Below are positions 15,207 to 24,678 of a stretch of DNA of 64,000 nt, one piece after another. The DNA comes from JAIRNF01 sp031550925 (GTDB lineage: Bacteria > Bacteroidota > Bacteroidia > Bacteroidales > UBA932). Position numbers and translations under genes: made by a program. Location of the stretch: NCBI GenBank assembly GCA_031550925.1, contig JAVBOE010000017.1, positions 1-64,000 on the forward strand, given 5' to 3'. The notes below the pieces were generated by a model. The model saw only the letters and a program-made list of their open reading frames with translations. It had not been told where the DNA came from and did not search any database. Within the stretch, counting starts at the first letter, position 1. Each line of letters opens with the position of its first letter.

Positions 15207-16022
15207 ATGTCAAGAACAAATTTCCAAGAACTACTTGATGCAGGCGTTCACTTCGGTCACCTAAAACGTAAGTGGAATCCTAAAATGGCTCCCTACATCT
15301 TCATGGAGAAGAACGGGATTCATATCATCGACCTGCACAAGACAGCGGTTAAAATAGACGAGGCTGCTAACATCGCAAAGCAGATTGCTCGTTCCGGCCG
15401 CAAGATTTTGTTTGTTGCTACCAAGAAACAAGCAAAAGAAATTGTTGCCGAAAAAGTACAAAACATCAACATGCCTTATGTAACAGAGCGTTGGCCGGGT
15501 GGTATGCTTACCAACTTCCCAACTATCCGTAAGGCTGTAAAGAAAATGAATACCATCGATAAGATGGCTACAGACGGTACGATTGATACGCTTTCGAAGC
15601 GCGAGAAGCTGCAAATTTCTCGTCAACGTGCTAAGCTGGAGAAGAACTTAGGCTCTATCTCCGATCTTTCTCGCCTGCCTGCAGCTCTTTTCATTATCGA
15701 CGTTCAGAAAGAAACCAACGCTGTAAAAGAAGCAAGACGTCTTAACATTCCGGTAATCGCAATGGTAGATACCTGCTGTGATCCAACGCCTATTGATTAT
15801 GTGATACCTGCGAATGATGACGCTGCAAAGTCAATATCTCTGATAGTTGACGTAATGTGCAAGGCTGTTCAGGAAGGTTTAGAAGAGCGTAAGCTTGCCA
15901 AAGAAAAAGAAGGTGATGCTGCTCCACGTCAAGAAGGAGAAGATGCACCTAAAAAGCTTCGCGCAAGAAAGAGCACCCCGAAAAGAGAAGCAAAAGAAGA
16001 AGAAAGCACTTCACAAGAGTAG
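15207..16022 (+). CDS. rpsB: 30S ribosomal protein S2
   Basis: 271 residues. S2 binds the 30S subunit late and is needed for S1 binding. Family motifs: LLDAGVHFGHLKRKWNPKM at the start, ITYV-like TERWPGGMLTNFPTIRK, and DTCCDPTPIDYVIPANDDA. Residues from about 225 onward form a charged tail (Lys/Glu/Ala rich, with KAREG-like and RKSTPKREAKEEE stretches) longer than in many bacteria, as in other Bacteroidota. tsf lies downstream as usual, but a 195-base gap with repeats and a hairpin separates them. Confidence 0.97.
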   Translation: MSRTNFQELLDAGVHFGHLKRKWNPKMAPYIFMEKNGIHIIDLHKTAVKIDEAANIAKQIARSGRKILFVATKKQAKEIVAEKVQNINMPYVTERWPGGMLTNFPTIRKAVKKMNTIDKMATDGTIDTLSKREKLQISRQRAKLEKNLGSISDLSRLPAALFIIDVQKETNAVKEARRLNIPVIAMVDTCCDPTPIDYVIPANDDAAKSISLIVDVMCKAVQEGLEERKLAKEKEGDAAPRQEGEDAPKKLRARKSTPKREAKEEESTSQE

Positions 16023-16217
16023 TCGTAAAATAGAATACATGCGATATGTGTATAGCGATTACTAATCGATGTGCACATGTCGCATTTTTTAAATTAGCAA
16101 ATTTGATAATTAGCGAATGTGATATTGAGTAAACGCGATAGCGACGGTTCTACTATTCAGCTTCATTTGCATTTTCAAATTCCCAAATTTTCAAATTAAC
16201 ATATTAAAATAAAGATT
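16023..16217. repeat. Repeat-containing gap between rpsB and tsf
   Basis: A 12-bp inverted repeat (ATGCGATATGTG at 16039-16050, CACATGTCGCAT at 16074-16085) followed by six T residues could act as a terminator for rpsB. The word GCGATATGTGTATAGCGA (16041-16058) is also found at 10577 and, in variant form and inverted, near 48266. The rest (16091-16206) is made of AAATTAGCAAATT-like AT-rich words resembling the AT-rich boxes of the repeat blocks. Confidence 0.6.
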
Positions 16218-17045
16218 ATGGCAGATATAAAAGCCGCAGATGTAGCTAAGCTACGCGCAATGACCGGTGCCGGTATGATGGATTGTAAGAACGCCTTGGT
16301 TGAAGCTAATGGTGATTACGAACGTGCTCAAGAAATTATCCGCGAAAAAGGTAAGCTGGTTGCTGCTAAACGCGCAGACAGAGACACTACCGAAGGTATT
16401 GTTACCGCTATCGTATCAAATAATAATACTAAGGGTATTGTTATTGCACTTGGAACAGAAACCGATTTCGTTGCTAAGACCGATGGGTTTAAAGGTATGT
16501 CTCAGCATATTGCTAATGCTGCGTTAGACGTTCTTCCTGCAGATAGCGAAGCCTTAAAGGGTATTAAGGTTGCCGGGAGTACTGTAGAAGAAATTATGAC
16601 TCAAGAAACCGGAAAAACCGGAGAAAAACATCAGATCAGCTTCTATGGTAAGCTTGAGGCTCCGTATATCATGCCTTACATTCACATGAATAGTAAGCTG
16701 GGTACGATAGTCGGGTTTAACAAGGTTATTCCAGCTGAGGCCGCTAAAGATATTGCTATGCAGGTAGCCGCTATGAACCCTGTTTCTGTAACTAAAGAAG
16801 AGTGTCCTCAATCGGTTATTGATAAGGAGCTGCAAATTGGTCGCGAAAAAGCGCTTCAAGAAGGTAAGCCCGAGAATATGGTTGATAAAATTGCACAAGG
16901 TATGCTTAACAAGTTCTTTAAAGAATCTACTCTTATGGAGCAAGCATTTATTAAAGAGGCTAAACAAAGCGTTGCTGACTACCTTAAGAGCGTTGATCCG
17001 GAAGCTAAAGTTGTTGGATTTGTACGCTTCTCGTTTACCGACTAA
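16218..17045 (+). CDS. tsf: Elongation factor Ts
   Basis: 275 residues and intact. EF-Ts exchanges GDP for GTP on EF-Tu. The N-terminal UBA-like domain carries VAKLRAMTGAGMMDCKNAL, and the core has the conserved TDFVAKTDGF-type motif at about 80. The C-terminal VGFVRFSFTD is present. It follows rpsB in the usual order, and a strong terminator follows it. Confidence 0.97.
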   Translation: MADIKAADVAKLRAMTGAGMMDCKNALVEANGDYERAQEIIREKGKLVAAKRADRDTTEGIVTAIVSNNNTKGIVIALGTETDFVAKTDGFKGMSQHIANAALDVLPADSEALKGIKVAGSTVEEIMTQETGKTGEKHQISFYGKLEAPYIMPYIHMNSKLGTIVGFNKVIPAEAAKDIAMQVAAMNPVSVTKEECPQSVIDKELQIGREKALQEGKPENMVDKIAQGMLNKFFKESTLMEQAFIKEAKQSVADYLKSVDPEAKVVGFVRFSFTD

Positions 17046-17061
17046 GCAAAGATTATACGAT

Positions 17062-17098
17062 AAAAAAGAGACGAAGATTTATTTCTTCGTCTCTTTTT
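17062..17098. terminator. Bidirectional terminator after tsf
   Basis: aaaaagagacgaag / cttcgtctcttttt with a short loop, between convergent genes. Confidence 0.9.
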
Positions 17099-17115
17099 AT
17101 TTTAGCAAAGTTCTA

Positions 17116-17706
17116 CTATTTATTCTTCTTAATCTTTACATTTTCAAGTACGTCATAAACAGAACCAGCCCAATAGTTACGCAACCCAAAGCCTCTTGCT
17201 TTTCCGGTTGCTTTCCAAGTATCAAGAATATCTCTTGAAGCAATGTCGAAAAATACGATATGGTAAACTCCTTGACTATGGCTTTTGTTAAGCATTTCGG
17301 CAACAAAGATAAGTCCTACACCATCTGTTTCTTTAAGAGGAAGAGACTTTATTTCTTGCGCCAGCTCTTCGTTGCTGATTTGATAAGAATCTGATTCTAC
17401 ATAGAATGTATCGCCGGATATATCTTCGTTTAGTTCGGCTATTTGACTTACAAATGTTCCGGTTACATTTTTCTTAAAGTATTTTGCAATATCGTATTTT
17501 TTTGCCTCACTTATGAATAATCCATTAATTCGTCCAAAAGCTTCTGTAAGCTGACTCATTGAATCGTCCACTCCATAACCTTTCGCTAAAGAGAAATCTA
17601 CACCAAAAAACTTGATATCCTTAATTTGTTTTTGTGCTTCTGCATTTTGCCCGAAGCTTAGCACGCTTATTGATAAGCAAAATACTACTACTAATAATTT
17701 TTTCAT
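17116..17706 (-). CDS. Secreted protein of unknown function
   Basis: 196 residues with a strong signal peptide (KKLLVVVFCLSISVLSFG, cleavage near residue 19). I do not recognise the family. The mature protein contains FFGVDFSLAKGYGVDDS and a C-terminal HIVFFDIASRDILDTWKATGKARGFG-type beta region; the overall size is like that of small periplasmic Bacteroidota proteins. It lies just after the aryl-polyene run on the same strand (68-base gap) but has its own -7 box (TATATTTG, 17744-17751), so it may be transcribed separately. A role in the cluster cannot be argued from sequence. Confidence 0.65.
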   Translation of the reverse strand: MKKLLVVVFCLSISVLSFGQNAEAQKQIKDIKFFGVDFSLAKGYGVDDSMSQLTEAFGRINGLFISEAKKYDIAKYFKKNVTGTFVSQIAELNEDISGDTFYVESDSYQISNEELAQEIKSLPLKETDGVGLIFVAEMLNKSHSQGVYHIVFFDIASRDILDTWKATGKARGFGLRNYWAGSVYDVLENVKIKKNK

Positions 17707-17743
17707 GGCAGCTATATTATTGGTTTAAATACTTGGTAATATT

Positions 17744-17751
17744 CAAATATA
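17744..17751 (-). promoter_or_regulatory. Candidate -7 box for the 17116-17706 gene
   Basis: Minus-strand TATATTTG, 38 bases before the ATG. No matching TTTG at standard spacing was found. Confidence 0.45.
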
Positions 17752-17774
17752 CTAAAAAGAAAAGCTGTATGCAG

Positions 17775-19070
17775 CTATCTAAGGTCAATGAATTTAATAG
17801 CTTTCCTACTCATAGGTGGCAGCTGTATTTTAGCTATATATTCAGGCGATTCGAAGTTTATAGCAGGCGCAACCCGTACTTTCGATCGGAACATATCCTT
17901 TATTTCCTTAGCAAATGCTTCGCTTTTATCATCACTGCCAACACGTACAAGAATTTCATCGGTGCCTAGCTCGTTAGTATAAACTTCTACCACATAGTTT
18001 TTTATTTTGGGAATATTATCCAAAATATCGAATAGCGCAGGGGGATATAGGGTGGTACCTTTATACTTTATCATCTGTCCTTTACGCCCCAACACAGAGC
18101 TTAAACGCGTGGTATTGCGACCGCATTTACAAGGTTCGTTATAATGGTAGCAAATATCTCCCGTCTTGAAACGTAGCAACGGCATACCTTCTACGCCAAG
18201 TGTAGTAATGGTTACTTCGCCGGCTTCTCCTTCTTTGACAGGATTATTGTTGTCGTCTAAAAATTCTACAATAATCAGCTCGGGCTGAAGATGTCCGCCA
18301 CAAAAATGCTCACACTCTGTAAATGACGACTGCATTTCGGTTGATGCATAGGTAGAAAACAGCTGAAGAGTACTCCATTTTTCGCATATTCTTTTTCCAA
18401 GAGTATTCAGCTCAAATTCTGGTGTACGAAGCGACTCGCCAATACAGATACATTTCTTTAGTGAGCTGGAGCTATAATCAATTCCGCTTCTTTCGGCAAA
18501 CTCAACCAGCTTAATTAAGAACGAGGGAACAACCATTCCACAGGTAGGATGAATACGGTTAATGGTATCCCACTGTAGCTCAGGAATACCGTTACCCACA
18601 CGTGCAACACCCATACCTAACTCACGCGCACCTAAAAAATAGGCTAAACCGGCCATAAACCTTCGGTCGATGGTGGTCATAAGCTGCAGAACATCGTCTT
18701 TGGTGCAGCCTACCGTATTAAATGATAAATATTCGTTGTAAGATAAACGGTCGAGGTCGTTAGAGGTTAGCGTAAAGGTAACCGGATCGCCAAGCGTACC
18801 CGATGTTGTAACATAATCGATAATCTCTCTTTTATCAACACAAATAAACTCTTCGTTATGATTCTGAAGATCGGTTTTTGTGGTGAGTGGTATATGCTGT
18901 AAGTCTTCTATGTGCTTTATTTTGCGGATATCAATATTATTCTCCCTAAACATTTTTTGGTAGAAAGCAGAATTACTCTGTAGATAGCTTAAGGTATATT
19001 GCAGCTGTAGCTCTTGATATTTCTTGATTTCAGCAACAGGCTGAAATTGTATGTCAGGATTTTTATTCAT
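17775..19070 (-). CDS. PaaK-like CoA/ACP ligase (aryl-polyene starter activation)
   Basis: 431 residues. It is an ANL-superfamily adenylating enzyme of the phenylacetate-CoA ligase type: P-loop-like VTTSGTLGDPVTF at about residues 87-99, ATPase-type TYASTEMQ near 250, RFKTGDICYHY near 305, and a C-terminal subdomain with the lysine-containing PPMSRKAIKFIDL. A CxCGR motif (EPCKCGR) is present. In APE and flexirubin clusters a ligase of this kind loads the aromatic acid made by tyrosine ammonia-lyase onto ACP or CoA; I infer the same here. It is the last gene of the run, 90 bases after the C45 gene. Confidence 0.8.
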   Translation of the reverse strand: MNKNPDIQFQPVAEIKKYQELQLQYTLSYLQSNSAFYQKMFRENNIDIRKIKHIEDLQHIPLTTKTDLQNHNEEFICVDKREIIDYVTTSGTLGDPVTFTLTSNDLDRLSYNEYLSFNTVGCTKDDVLQLMTTIDRRFMAGLAYFLGARELGMGVARVGNGIPELQWDTINRIHPTCGMVVPSFLIKLVEFAERSGIDYSSSSLKKCICIGESLRTPEFELNTLGKRICEKWSTLQLFSTYASTEMQSSFTECEHFCGGHLQPELIIVEFLDDNNNPVKEGEAGEVTITTLGVEGMPLLRFKTGDICYHYNEPCKCGRNTTRLSSVLGRKGQMIKYKGTTLYPPALFDILDNIPKIKNYVVEVYTNELGTDEILVRVGSDDKSEAFAKEIKDMFRSKVRVAPAINFESPEYIAKIQLPPMSRKAIKFIDLR

Positions 19071-19160
19071 AGCTTAGAAATAACTACGGTTAATCAAATC
19101 GTCTAAAGGTCTTTTGTCTTTGCTCTTTTATCTTTGTTCCTTGTTCTCTTGTCTATCCTT
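19071..19160. repeat. Low-complexity pyrimidine tract
   Basis: The plus strand reads as degenerate repeats of tcttttatctttgttccttg and related words. Similar purine or pyrimidine tracts occur at 50620-50730 and 51129-51230. Confidence 0.5.
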
Positions 19161-20825
19161 TTATCTATTCTTTTTTATCTTTTTCTCAATTCTCTCTTTC
19201 TCTGAAAGTCTGCCAATAGGTTTGGTTAAAGCTATCTTCCAACTTTCTATCGCTTTGTCGGTATTATTCATAGCCTTATAATAATCTCCCAGTACCTCGA
19301 ACATGTGGTAATATTGAGGGTTTGAGATTTTATATTTTTCAATAATATCAGAAGACACAGCTTCTTGTTGTTCTGTTTTTTCTTTAATTAGTTTAGTAAG
19401 GCTTCTATATTCTACAAGCGTACTATAGTCGTTATTTAAGAATGCTGTATCTGCCGGAATTTCGAGTTCAGAGGTATATATCTCATGTGAAAAATCAAGC
19501 TCTTCGCTAAAAATTTTCTTTAAATCATACGCAACGAATCTACCCGATTGCCATGGCGATGTTGATACCCACATTATTCTTTCTGCGGGCTTAAATACTA
19601 CCGAATGGTGTGCAATAAATTGGTTTAAGGCCATCTCGTTTGAAAGCCCCACATCTGTATTATTTATACCCATTCGGTTACGGAGAATAGAAACCGCTTT
19701 GTGTTCGTTTATAGGCTCTTCCTTTTGTATTAGTTCTTCCAAACGCTGATAGCGATAGTAGGTATCTGTGGTCTCTATGTTTTCGATATTTTTTTTATCA
19801 CTTTTAAACTCTTCTGATTGAAAATGGTTAGTGCAGATAATCTTTCCATCGAAGTTGGCAAATAGCCCCATGTTTTTAGGCGATTTTTCGATTATTGCAG
19901 CACGCCCGTCTTTTGCCGATCCTACAAGTATTGATTCTGACACGAACAGCTCTCGTTTCTGCGCAATGGCAAACGCCTCATCAATGGTTGAAGCATACTG
20001 CAAAATTTCTCGTGTGAGTAGTGATATGGGAGTTTTTGCCGAGGTAGGCATGGTTGATTTTGCAGCGTTTATGGTAACGGTTAATCCTTCCTCGTTCATG
20101 CCTGAAAGTACACCTATCATCCCCGGCCAGCTTACCGAAACGAACTTATAACCTTCGTTCGGTTCGCAGAATGTAACCAGCTTATTTTGTGCAAACTTAT
20201 CGCCCATGTAAAAATCGAAGTTGCGACCTACTACAAGAGAAGAGTCTGCGCTATATTTACCCCATGTGGCAAAAGAGCTGCAACCAACAAGCATATAGTC
20301 TTGCATGGCATGGCCGATATCGTGGGCTCCGTGGTAGTTCAGCTGACGCTCATAAGGTGTACCGATGAAATCAAACTCATCAGTACATGAGAGCGATATA
20401 CCGTATATCTCGTTACGGTACTCTTCTGTAACATGCTCGCCAATATTACGGTTGAATATAATGATGAAGAAGCGGAGCAGCTTCAGATACCCGTCTGATG
20501 GAATCATTTCGCGTATTTGATCTACAAAAACCTTTTCCTGAAAATAGAGAAGGCTATCGGTCAGCTTCCCTATAGCAACACCACGATCAAAGGGTGTGCC
20601 GGAAATTTTCAGCTCCCACAATCCACTTTCGCTTTGTCGTAAGTGGCTATCTCCCCACTGGCGATATTGGCCGTTATCTACTACCTGCCAATCCGGTACT
20701 GTTCCGCCTTTAGGCTGCTTCATGTCTGCTGTAAAGTACAGATAGCTTAGCCATGCTATAAAAAGCACGATAAATGCCAAAACCGATAGCAGAGTTATTT
20801 TTAATATTTTAAAAAACTTACGCAT
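19161..20825 (-). CDS. C45-type Ntn-hydrolase (acyl-CoA:6-APA acyltransferase-like), membrane anchored
   Basis: 554 residues. One N-terminal membrane segment (about 9-30) puts the rest in the periplasm. The central part matches the peptidase C45 / AAT-like Ntn-hydrolase fold: VGCSSFATWG with the candidate nucleophile C182, followed by the VVGRNFDFYMG motif. Members of this superfamily cleave themselves to expose Cys and then cut or form amide bonds. The C-terminal 100 residues contain a TPR-like segment (HMFEVLGDYYKAMNNTDKAIESWK). A homologue of this kind is common in Bacteroidota APE-like clusters, but its substrate is not established to my knowledge. Its start overlaps the preceding stop by one base (TAATG). 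Confidence 0.75.
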   Translation of the reverse strand: MRKFFKILKITLLSVLAFIVLFIAWLSYLYFTADMKQPKGGTVPDWQVVDNGQYRQWGDSHLRQSESGLWELKISGTPFDRGVAIGKLTDSLLYFQEKVFVDQIREMIPSDGYLKLLRFFIIIFNRNIGEHVTEEYRNEIYGISLSCTDEFDFIGTPYERQLNYHGAHDIGHAMQDYMLVGCSSFATWGKYSADSSLVVGRNFDFYMGDKFAQNKLVTFCEPNEGYKFVSVSWPGMIGVLSGMNEEGLTVTINAAKSTMPTSAKTPISLLTREILQYASTIDEAFAIAQKRELFVSESILVGSAKDGRAAIIEKSPKNMGLFANFDGKIICTNHFQSEEFKSDKKNIENIETTDTYYRYQRLEELIQKEEPINEHKAVSILRNRMGINNTDVGLSNEMALNQFIAHHSVVFKPAERIMWVSTSPWQSGRFVAYDLKKIFSEELDFSHEIYTSELEIPADTAFLNNDYSTLVEYRSLTKLIKEKTEQQEAVSSDIIEKYKISNPQYYHMFEVLGDYYKAMNNTDKAIESWKIALTKPIGRLSEKERIEKKIKKNR

Positions 20826-23800
20826 TAGCTGTTCTTTCTCCTAAAGATATAAATAGTATTTGATGTATATTTATCGTTCTTAATTATTTCGAGGCTCATT
20901 GCTTGCTCGTCTGCAATGGTCTGCATTTGCTCTGTTGATGTAAAGTGCAGCTCATTCAGCGTTTTGTTGAATCGGAATATTTTTGTTGAAAGCACTTCGG
21001 TAAAACGTGTTACCTTTTGTTTTTTGTTATCGCTACTGTTTCCATCGCGTATAATTATCACACCATCAGAATTAAGGTGTGTGATACATTTTATGATTAA
21101 CGCATGTTGAGCATCGTAATTCATATAGTGCAATACATCATTCATCACAAATACATCGCTATTGGCAAATGTATGGTTGGTAACGTCTGCATGAATAAAA
21201 TCAATACGATTATTTTTCAGATAACCATGGTTTGCAACAGCGATCTTGTCTTCATCATAATCTATACCGATAAACTTTCTTTCGGGAGATAGCATGGTGA
21301 GCATATACCCCATCATACCGTAGCCGCAGCCAATATCGGTAATTTGAGCGTTGTAAGGTATAAGACTGTCGAATAAACGGTAGCTTTTCTCCATGCTCAC
21401 TTTTATGCGAGCATACCACTCTTCTACAGGTCCTTTATAAATATAGTTCTTGATTAAGGTGTTATAGAAATATTTATTATCTGGCGTATTAAATTCTTTG
21501 CAAAGCAAATCGTATTCTTTGCGTATGTATGCTGTTATGTTTTTTGTACAAGAACGAAGGTCGTTGCCAAAGTCTTCAACCTTTATTCTTGGTAGTATTT
21601 TTGTGGCAATTACTCCGCATTTTAAGTAGAGGGGTTGAGCCTTTGATAGTATCATCCCGTTTCCGTAAAATAGTATCGGCGTAACTTCCAGCTTCAGCTC
21701 TTCTGCTAGATAAAATGCGCCTTTATGATATCGTTGTATCTTCCCATCGTATGAGCGTGTACCTTCTGGAAATATTGCGATTGAGTAGCCCTCGTTAATC
21801 TTTTTGCGCATCCGGTCGAGGTAGCTTTCATACCCTTCTCCTATATAAAAATAACCAACAAATCGGATTATTAATCCGAAAACCGGTGAGTTATGAACCC
21901 ATTTGTTGGTTACCATTAATATTCTAGGACTTAATGATAGCAGGCGAAGTATATCAGTTAATGATTGATGGTTTGCAACTATTATGGATGGAACTTTAAA
22001 TGTTTCGTTGGTCGTATTAATTGTATTCTTTTTTATAAAGAAGCAAGTCCATGAAATAAAACGGCAACAATACATTATAAGATAGCACATCCATAGCTTT
22101 TTTCGCTGAGTCTTTATTGGTGTAAATAAGAGTGTTATAAGAAAAGCGTGGAAAGTAAGGCACCCTACAAGAAATATTGTAAATGCATATATTGTTTGCA
22201 GTATGCCCATTACAGTGTATGGCTGTCTTCCTTTTGCTGCCGGATTGGCAATAAAGAAGTTAAAAATTACAGGCTCTAAAGTATATGCTACTAATACTAC
22301 TGCAACCATTCCCAGTATTGACATGTATGATATTGAGTGTAGTGCCGGATGTTTAGCCAGTATCATTGCTCCCATTCCAACTATAATTGTAAAGGCAGAG
22401 AAAAATATAGCGGTTTTGTGAGAGTTTAGAACTGCTTTACCTGTTCGGTATTTGTTCTGCAAACCGTCCATGATGAATATGCTGAAATCGTCGCCAATAC
22501 CAAAAATGAACGTTGATAGAATAATGCTGATAATGTTGAATTGTATGCCGAATAACCCCATTATACCAATAATAATTATCCAGCTTATTATCATTGGCAA
22601 GAAGCTGATTAATGTTAACTCGATACGGCCGTATGAAATAAGAAGCGCGAAAAAGATAAGGAATGAGGAGATGTAAAGAACCAAATAAAAGTCATCGTTA
22701 ACAACCGATACCCATTTGGATGTAAAGTAGGCACGGTCGAATATTACTACGTCATCATGTCCTTCAAATGCTTTATATACCTGCTCTTTATTGTTGTCGT
22801 TCAGCTTCACTATGCTTATAAGCATGGTTAGTCCGTCAGCTTCTCCATACCAATCATTTAACCTTTTACCGAAAAAGCTGTTGCCTTTGTTCAGGTCTGC
22901 TATTTCGAAAGAAGAATCTATCCAAGTGTAGAAATCGTTGAAAGCAGTGGCTCGAAAACCAAGTTTACTACTTTCTGTTTGTATGGCTGCTTTTACAAAA
23001 TCCTTTCTATCTTTAGTCCAGAAGCTGTTCCATTTTTGTATGTGCTTTTGCTGTTCTTCTTTGGTAATAAAAAAACGTTCGGCAGAGGCGTATTCAACAA
23101 TCAGGCTGTCTTCTTTTAGAGCAGAGAGTTTCTTATTAGCTGCACGATAATTTTTTGTTGCTTCATCTAAATCATTTCCAACAGAAACGAACATAACATT
23201 CTTTTTGTTATCATTGTTGAATAGCTGATTTAGCTTTTGTTCAGTTTGTTTTAGATGCTTAGGTTCATAGCTAAGGTTTGTCATGTCGCTATCAAAACCC
23301 ACATACTTTGACGTGAAAAAACAGATGACGGTAATGACTATAATACCTCCGACTAACCATTTGTTTTTTTCAAAATGATATGCGTTAAAGCGCTCAATGG
23401 CGCGTAGCACTTTGCCTTGCTTCTGATGAGCTTGTCCGCTTAAAAAATGCGGTAAATATATTAAGCAGAATAAGGTTGTGCCAATCAGGGCTAATGCGGC
23501 AAACAGTCCGATATTTTGTAGTAGGGCGGAGTTTGTAAATAGCAAACCCAGAAAAGCACCTATTGTTGTAAAACTGCCGACTGTTAAGGGATAGGCTATT
23601 TCTTTAACCAGCTGCTGTGGAGATTTTACATGATTTTGGTGCGCTATCATGTGAATAGAGTAGCTGAGTGCAATGCCCAGCACAACGGCGCCTGCACCAA
23701 CGGCAATGGCAGAAACGCTTCCTTGAATCAACGAAATAAAGCAAAGTGAAAATAAAGCACCAAATAAAACCGGAGTAATAATCAGAACTATGTCAATCTT

Positions 23801-24670
23801 ACGTTTGAATACAAGCGACATAAAAACAACAATAACCAATAGCGATGCAATAACCGTAAGCATGGTATCGGTTTTAACTTGCCGGGCGTTATATACCGCA
23901 ACAGATGGGCCTCCGAAGTATTCTATATCCAGGTTTAAGTTATTATTTTCAAGCAACTCTATTTCTTTTTCTAATGCGGTAATCAGCACATCATTTTTTG
24001 CTGTGTTGCCCGTGCTATACATAGGTGTGATAAACATTAAAAGAGTGCTGCCATCTTCAGAAAAAATATAGCCATCGTTATACTGATAGGTAGATTCAAT
24101 TTGAAAATCCTGTAAGCCTTTTAAGGTAGATCCCGCAATGCCCAAGGGGTCGCGCATGATATACTCTTTCATTACCATACCGCTTGGAGATATAAGATTA
24201 GCGTAATTTCTACGCATTATATCCTCAATCCGGTTGTTAGATAGTAGCGAGTCTATATATTGATAATCATTGTCCGATAAGAAAAGCGGAAGGTTGTCAT
24301 AAATAAAATCGCTTACCTGAGACCTTGTATCGTTACCTACTTTGAGCAGAATATCTTCGATGTATTCGTCAACCTGTTGTTGTAACGTTTCATTAAGCTG
24401 TTCTGCTGCCGCGATTAGGCTGTCTGTTTCTACTCCGTAATCTTTAGTAGAAAACATAACAATAATCTTATCCTTAATCTTAAGGTTATCGAATACTTTG
24501 GATATATTTTTTGTGTCTTTTGTTTTTGGGAAAAAATGGGTAATATTCTCGTCTAACTTTATTTGAAATGCAGCGTATGCCATGCCTGTAGTAAAAATAA
24601 TGAGCGACAGGTATAGCAACACTTTGCGGCGTTGAAAAAAATTATATATGCTGACAAAAAAAGACCCCAT
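20825..24670 (-). CDS. MMPL/RND exporter fused to acyltransferase and methyltransferase
   Basis: 1281 residues in three parts. Residues 1 to about 850 are an MMPL/RND-type transporter: one N-terminal helix, two large periplasmic loops (about 40-265 and 465-660) and clusters of about six helices each (about 270-455 and 663-850), with the GAGAVVLGIALSYSIH and FIFGIGDDFSIFI signatures. Residues about 890-1040 are a PlsC-like acyltransferase, with H901-QSLT-D906 and FPEGTR (967-972). Residues about 1095-1281 are a class I SAM methyltransferase with DIGCGYG (1112-1118). In other APE clusters these functions are usually on separate genes. The fusion suggests export, acyl attachment and methylation are coupled. 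Sequence is continuous, with no frameshift. Confidence 0.85.
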   Translation of the reverse strand: MGSFFVSIYNFFQRRKVLLYLSLIIFTTGMAYAAFQIKLDENITHFFPKTKDTKNISKVFDNLKIKDKIIVMFSTKDYGVETDSLIAAAEQLNETLQQQVDEYIEDILLKVGNDTRSQVSDFIYDNLPLFLSDNDYQYIDSLLSNNRIEDIMRRNYANLISPSGMVMKEYIMRDPLGIAGSTLKGLQDFQIESTYQYNDGYIFSEDGSTLLMFITPMYSTGNTAKNDVLITALEKEIELLENNNLNLDIEYFGGPSVAVYNARQVKTDTMLTVIASLLVIVVFMSLVFKRKIDIVLIITPVLFGALFSLCFISLIQGSVSAIAVGAGAVVLGIALSYSIHMIAHQNHVKSPQQLVKEIAYPLTVGSFTTIGAFLGLLFTNSALLQNIGLFAALALIGTTLFCLIYLPHFLSGQAHQKQGKVLRAIERFNAYHFEKNKWLVGGIIVITVICFFTSKYVGFDSDMTNLSYEPKHLKQTEQKLNQLFNNDNKKNVMFVSVGNDLDEATKNYRAANKKLSALKEDSLIVEYASAERFFITKEEQQKHIQKWNSFWTKDRKDFVKAAIQTESSKLGFRATAFNDFYTWIDSSFEIADLNKGNSFFGKRLNDWYGEADGLTMLISIVKLNDNNKEQVYKAFEGHDDVVIFDRAYFTSKWVSVVNDDFYLVLYISSFLIFFALLISYGRIELTLISFLPMIISWIIIIGIMGLFGIQFNIISIILSTFIFGIGDDFSIFIMDGLQNKYRTGKAVLNSHKTAIFFSAFTIIVGMGAMILAKHPALHSISYMSILGMVAVVLVAYTLEPVIFNFFIANPAAKGRQPYTVMGILQTIYAFTIFLVGCLTFHAFLITLLFTPIKTQRKKLWMCYLIMYCCRFISWTCFFIKKNTINTTNETFKVPSIIVANHQSLTDILRLLSLSPRILMVTNKWVHNSPVFGLIIRFVGYFYIGEGYESYLDRMRKKINEGYSIAIFPEGTRSYDGKIQRYHKGAFYLAEELKLEVTPILFYGNGMILSKAQPLYLKCGVIATKILPRIKVEDFGNDLRSCTKNITAYIRKEYDLLCKEFNTPDNKYFYNTLIKNYIYKGPVEEWYARIKVSMEKSYRLFDSLIPYNAQITDIGCGYGMMGYMLTMLSPERKFIGIDYDEDKIAVANHGYLKNNRIDFIHADVTNHTFANSDVFVMNDVLHYMNYDAQHALIIKCITHLNSDGVIIIRDGNSSDNKKQKVTRFTEVLSTKIFRFNKTLNELHFTSTEQMQTIADEQAMSLEIIKNDKYTSNTIYIFRRKNS

Positions 24671-24678
24671 TGTAATAA

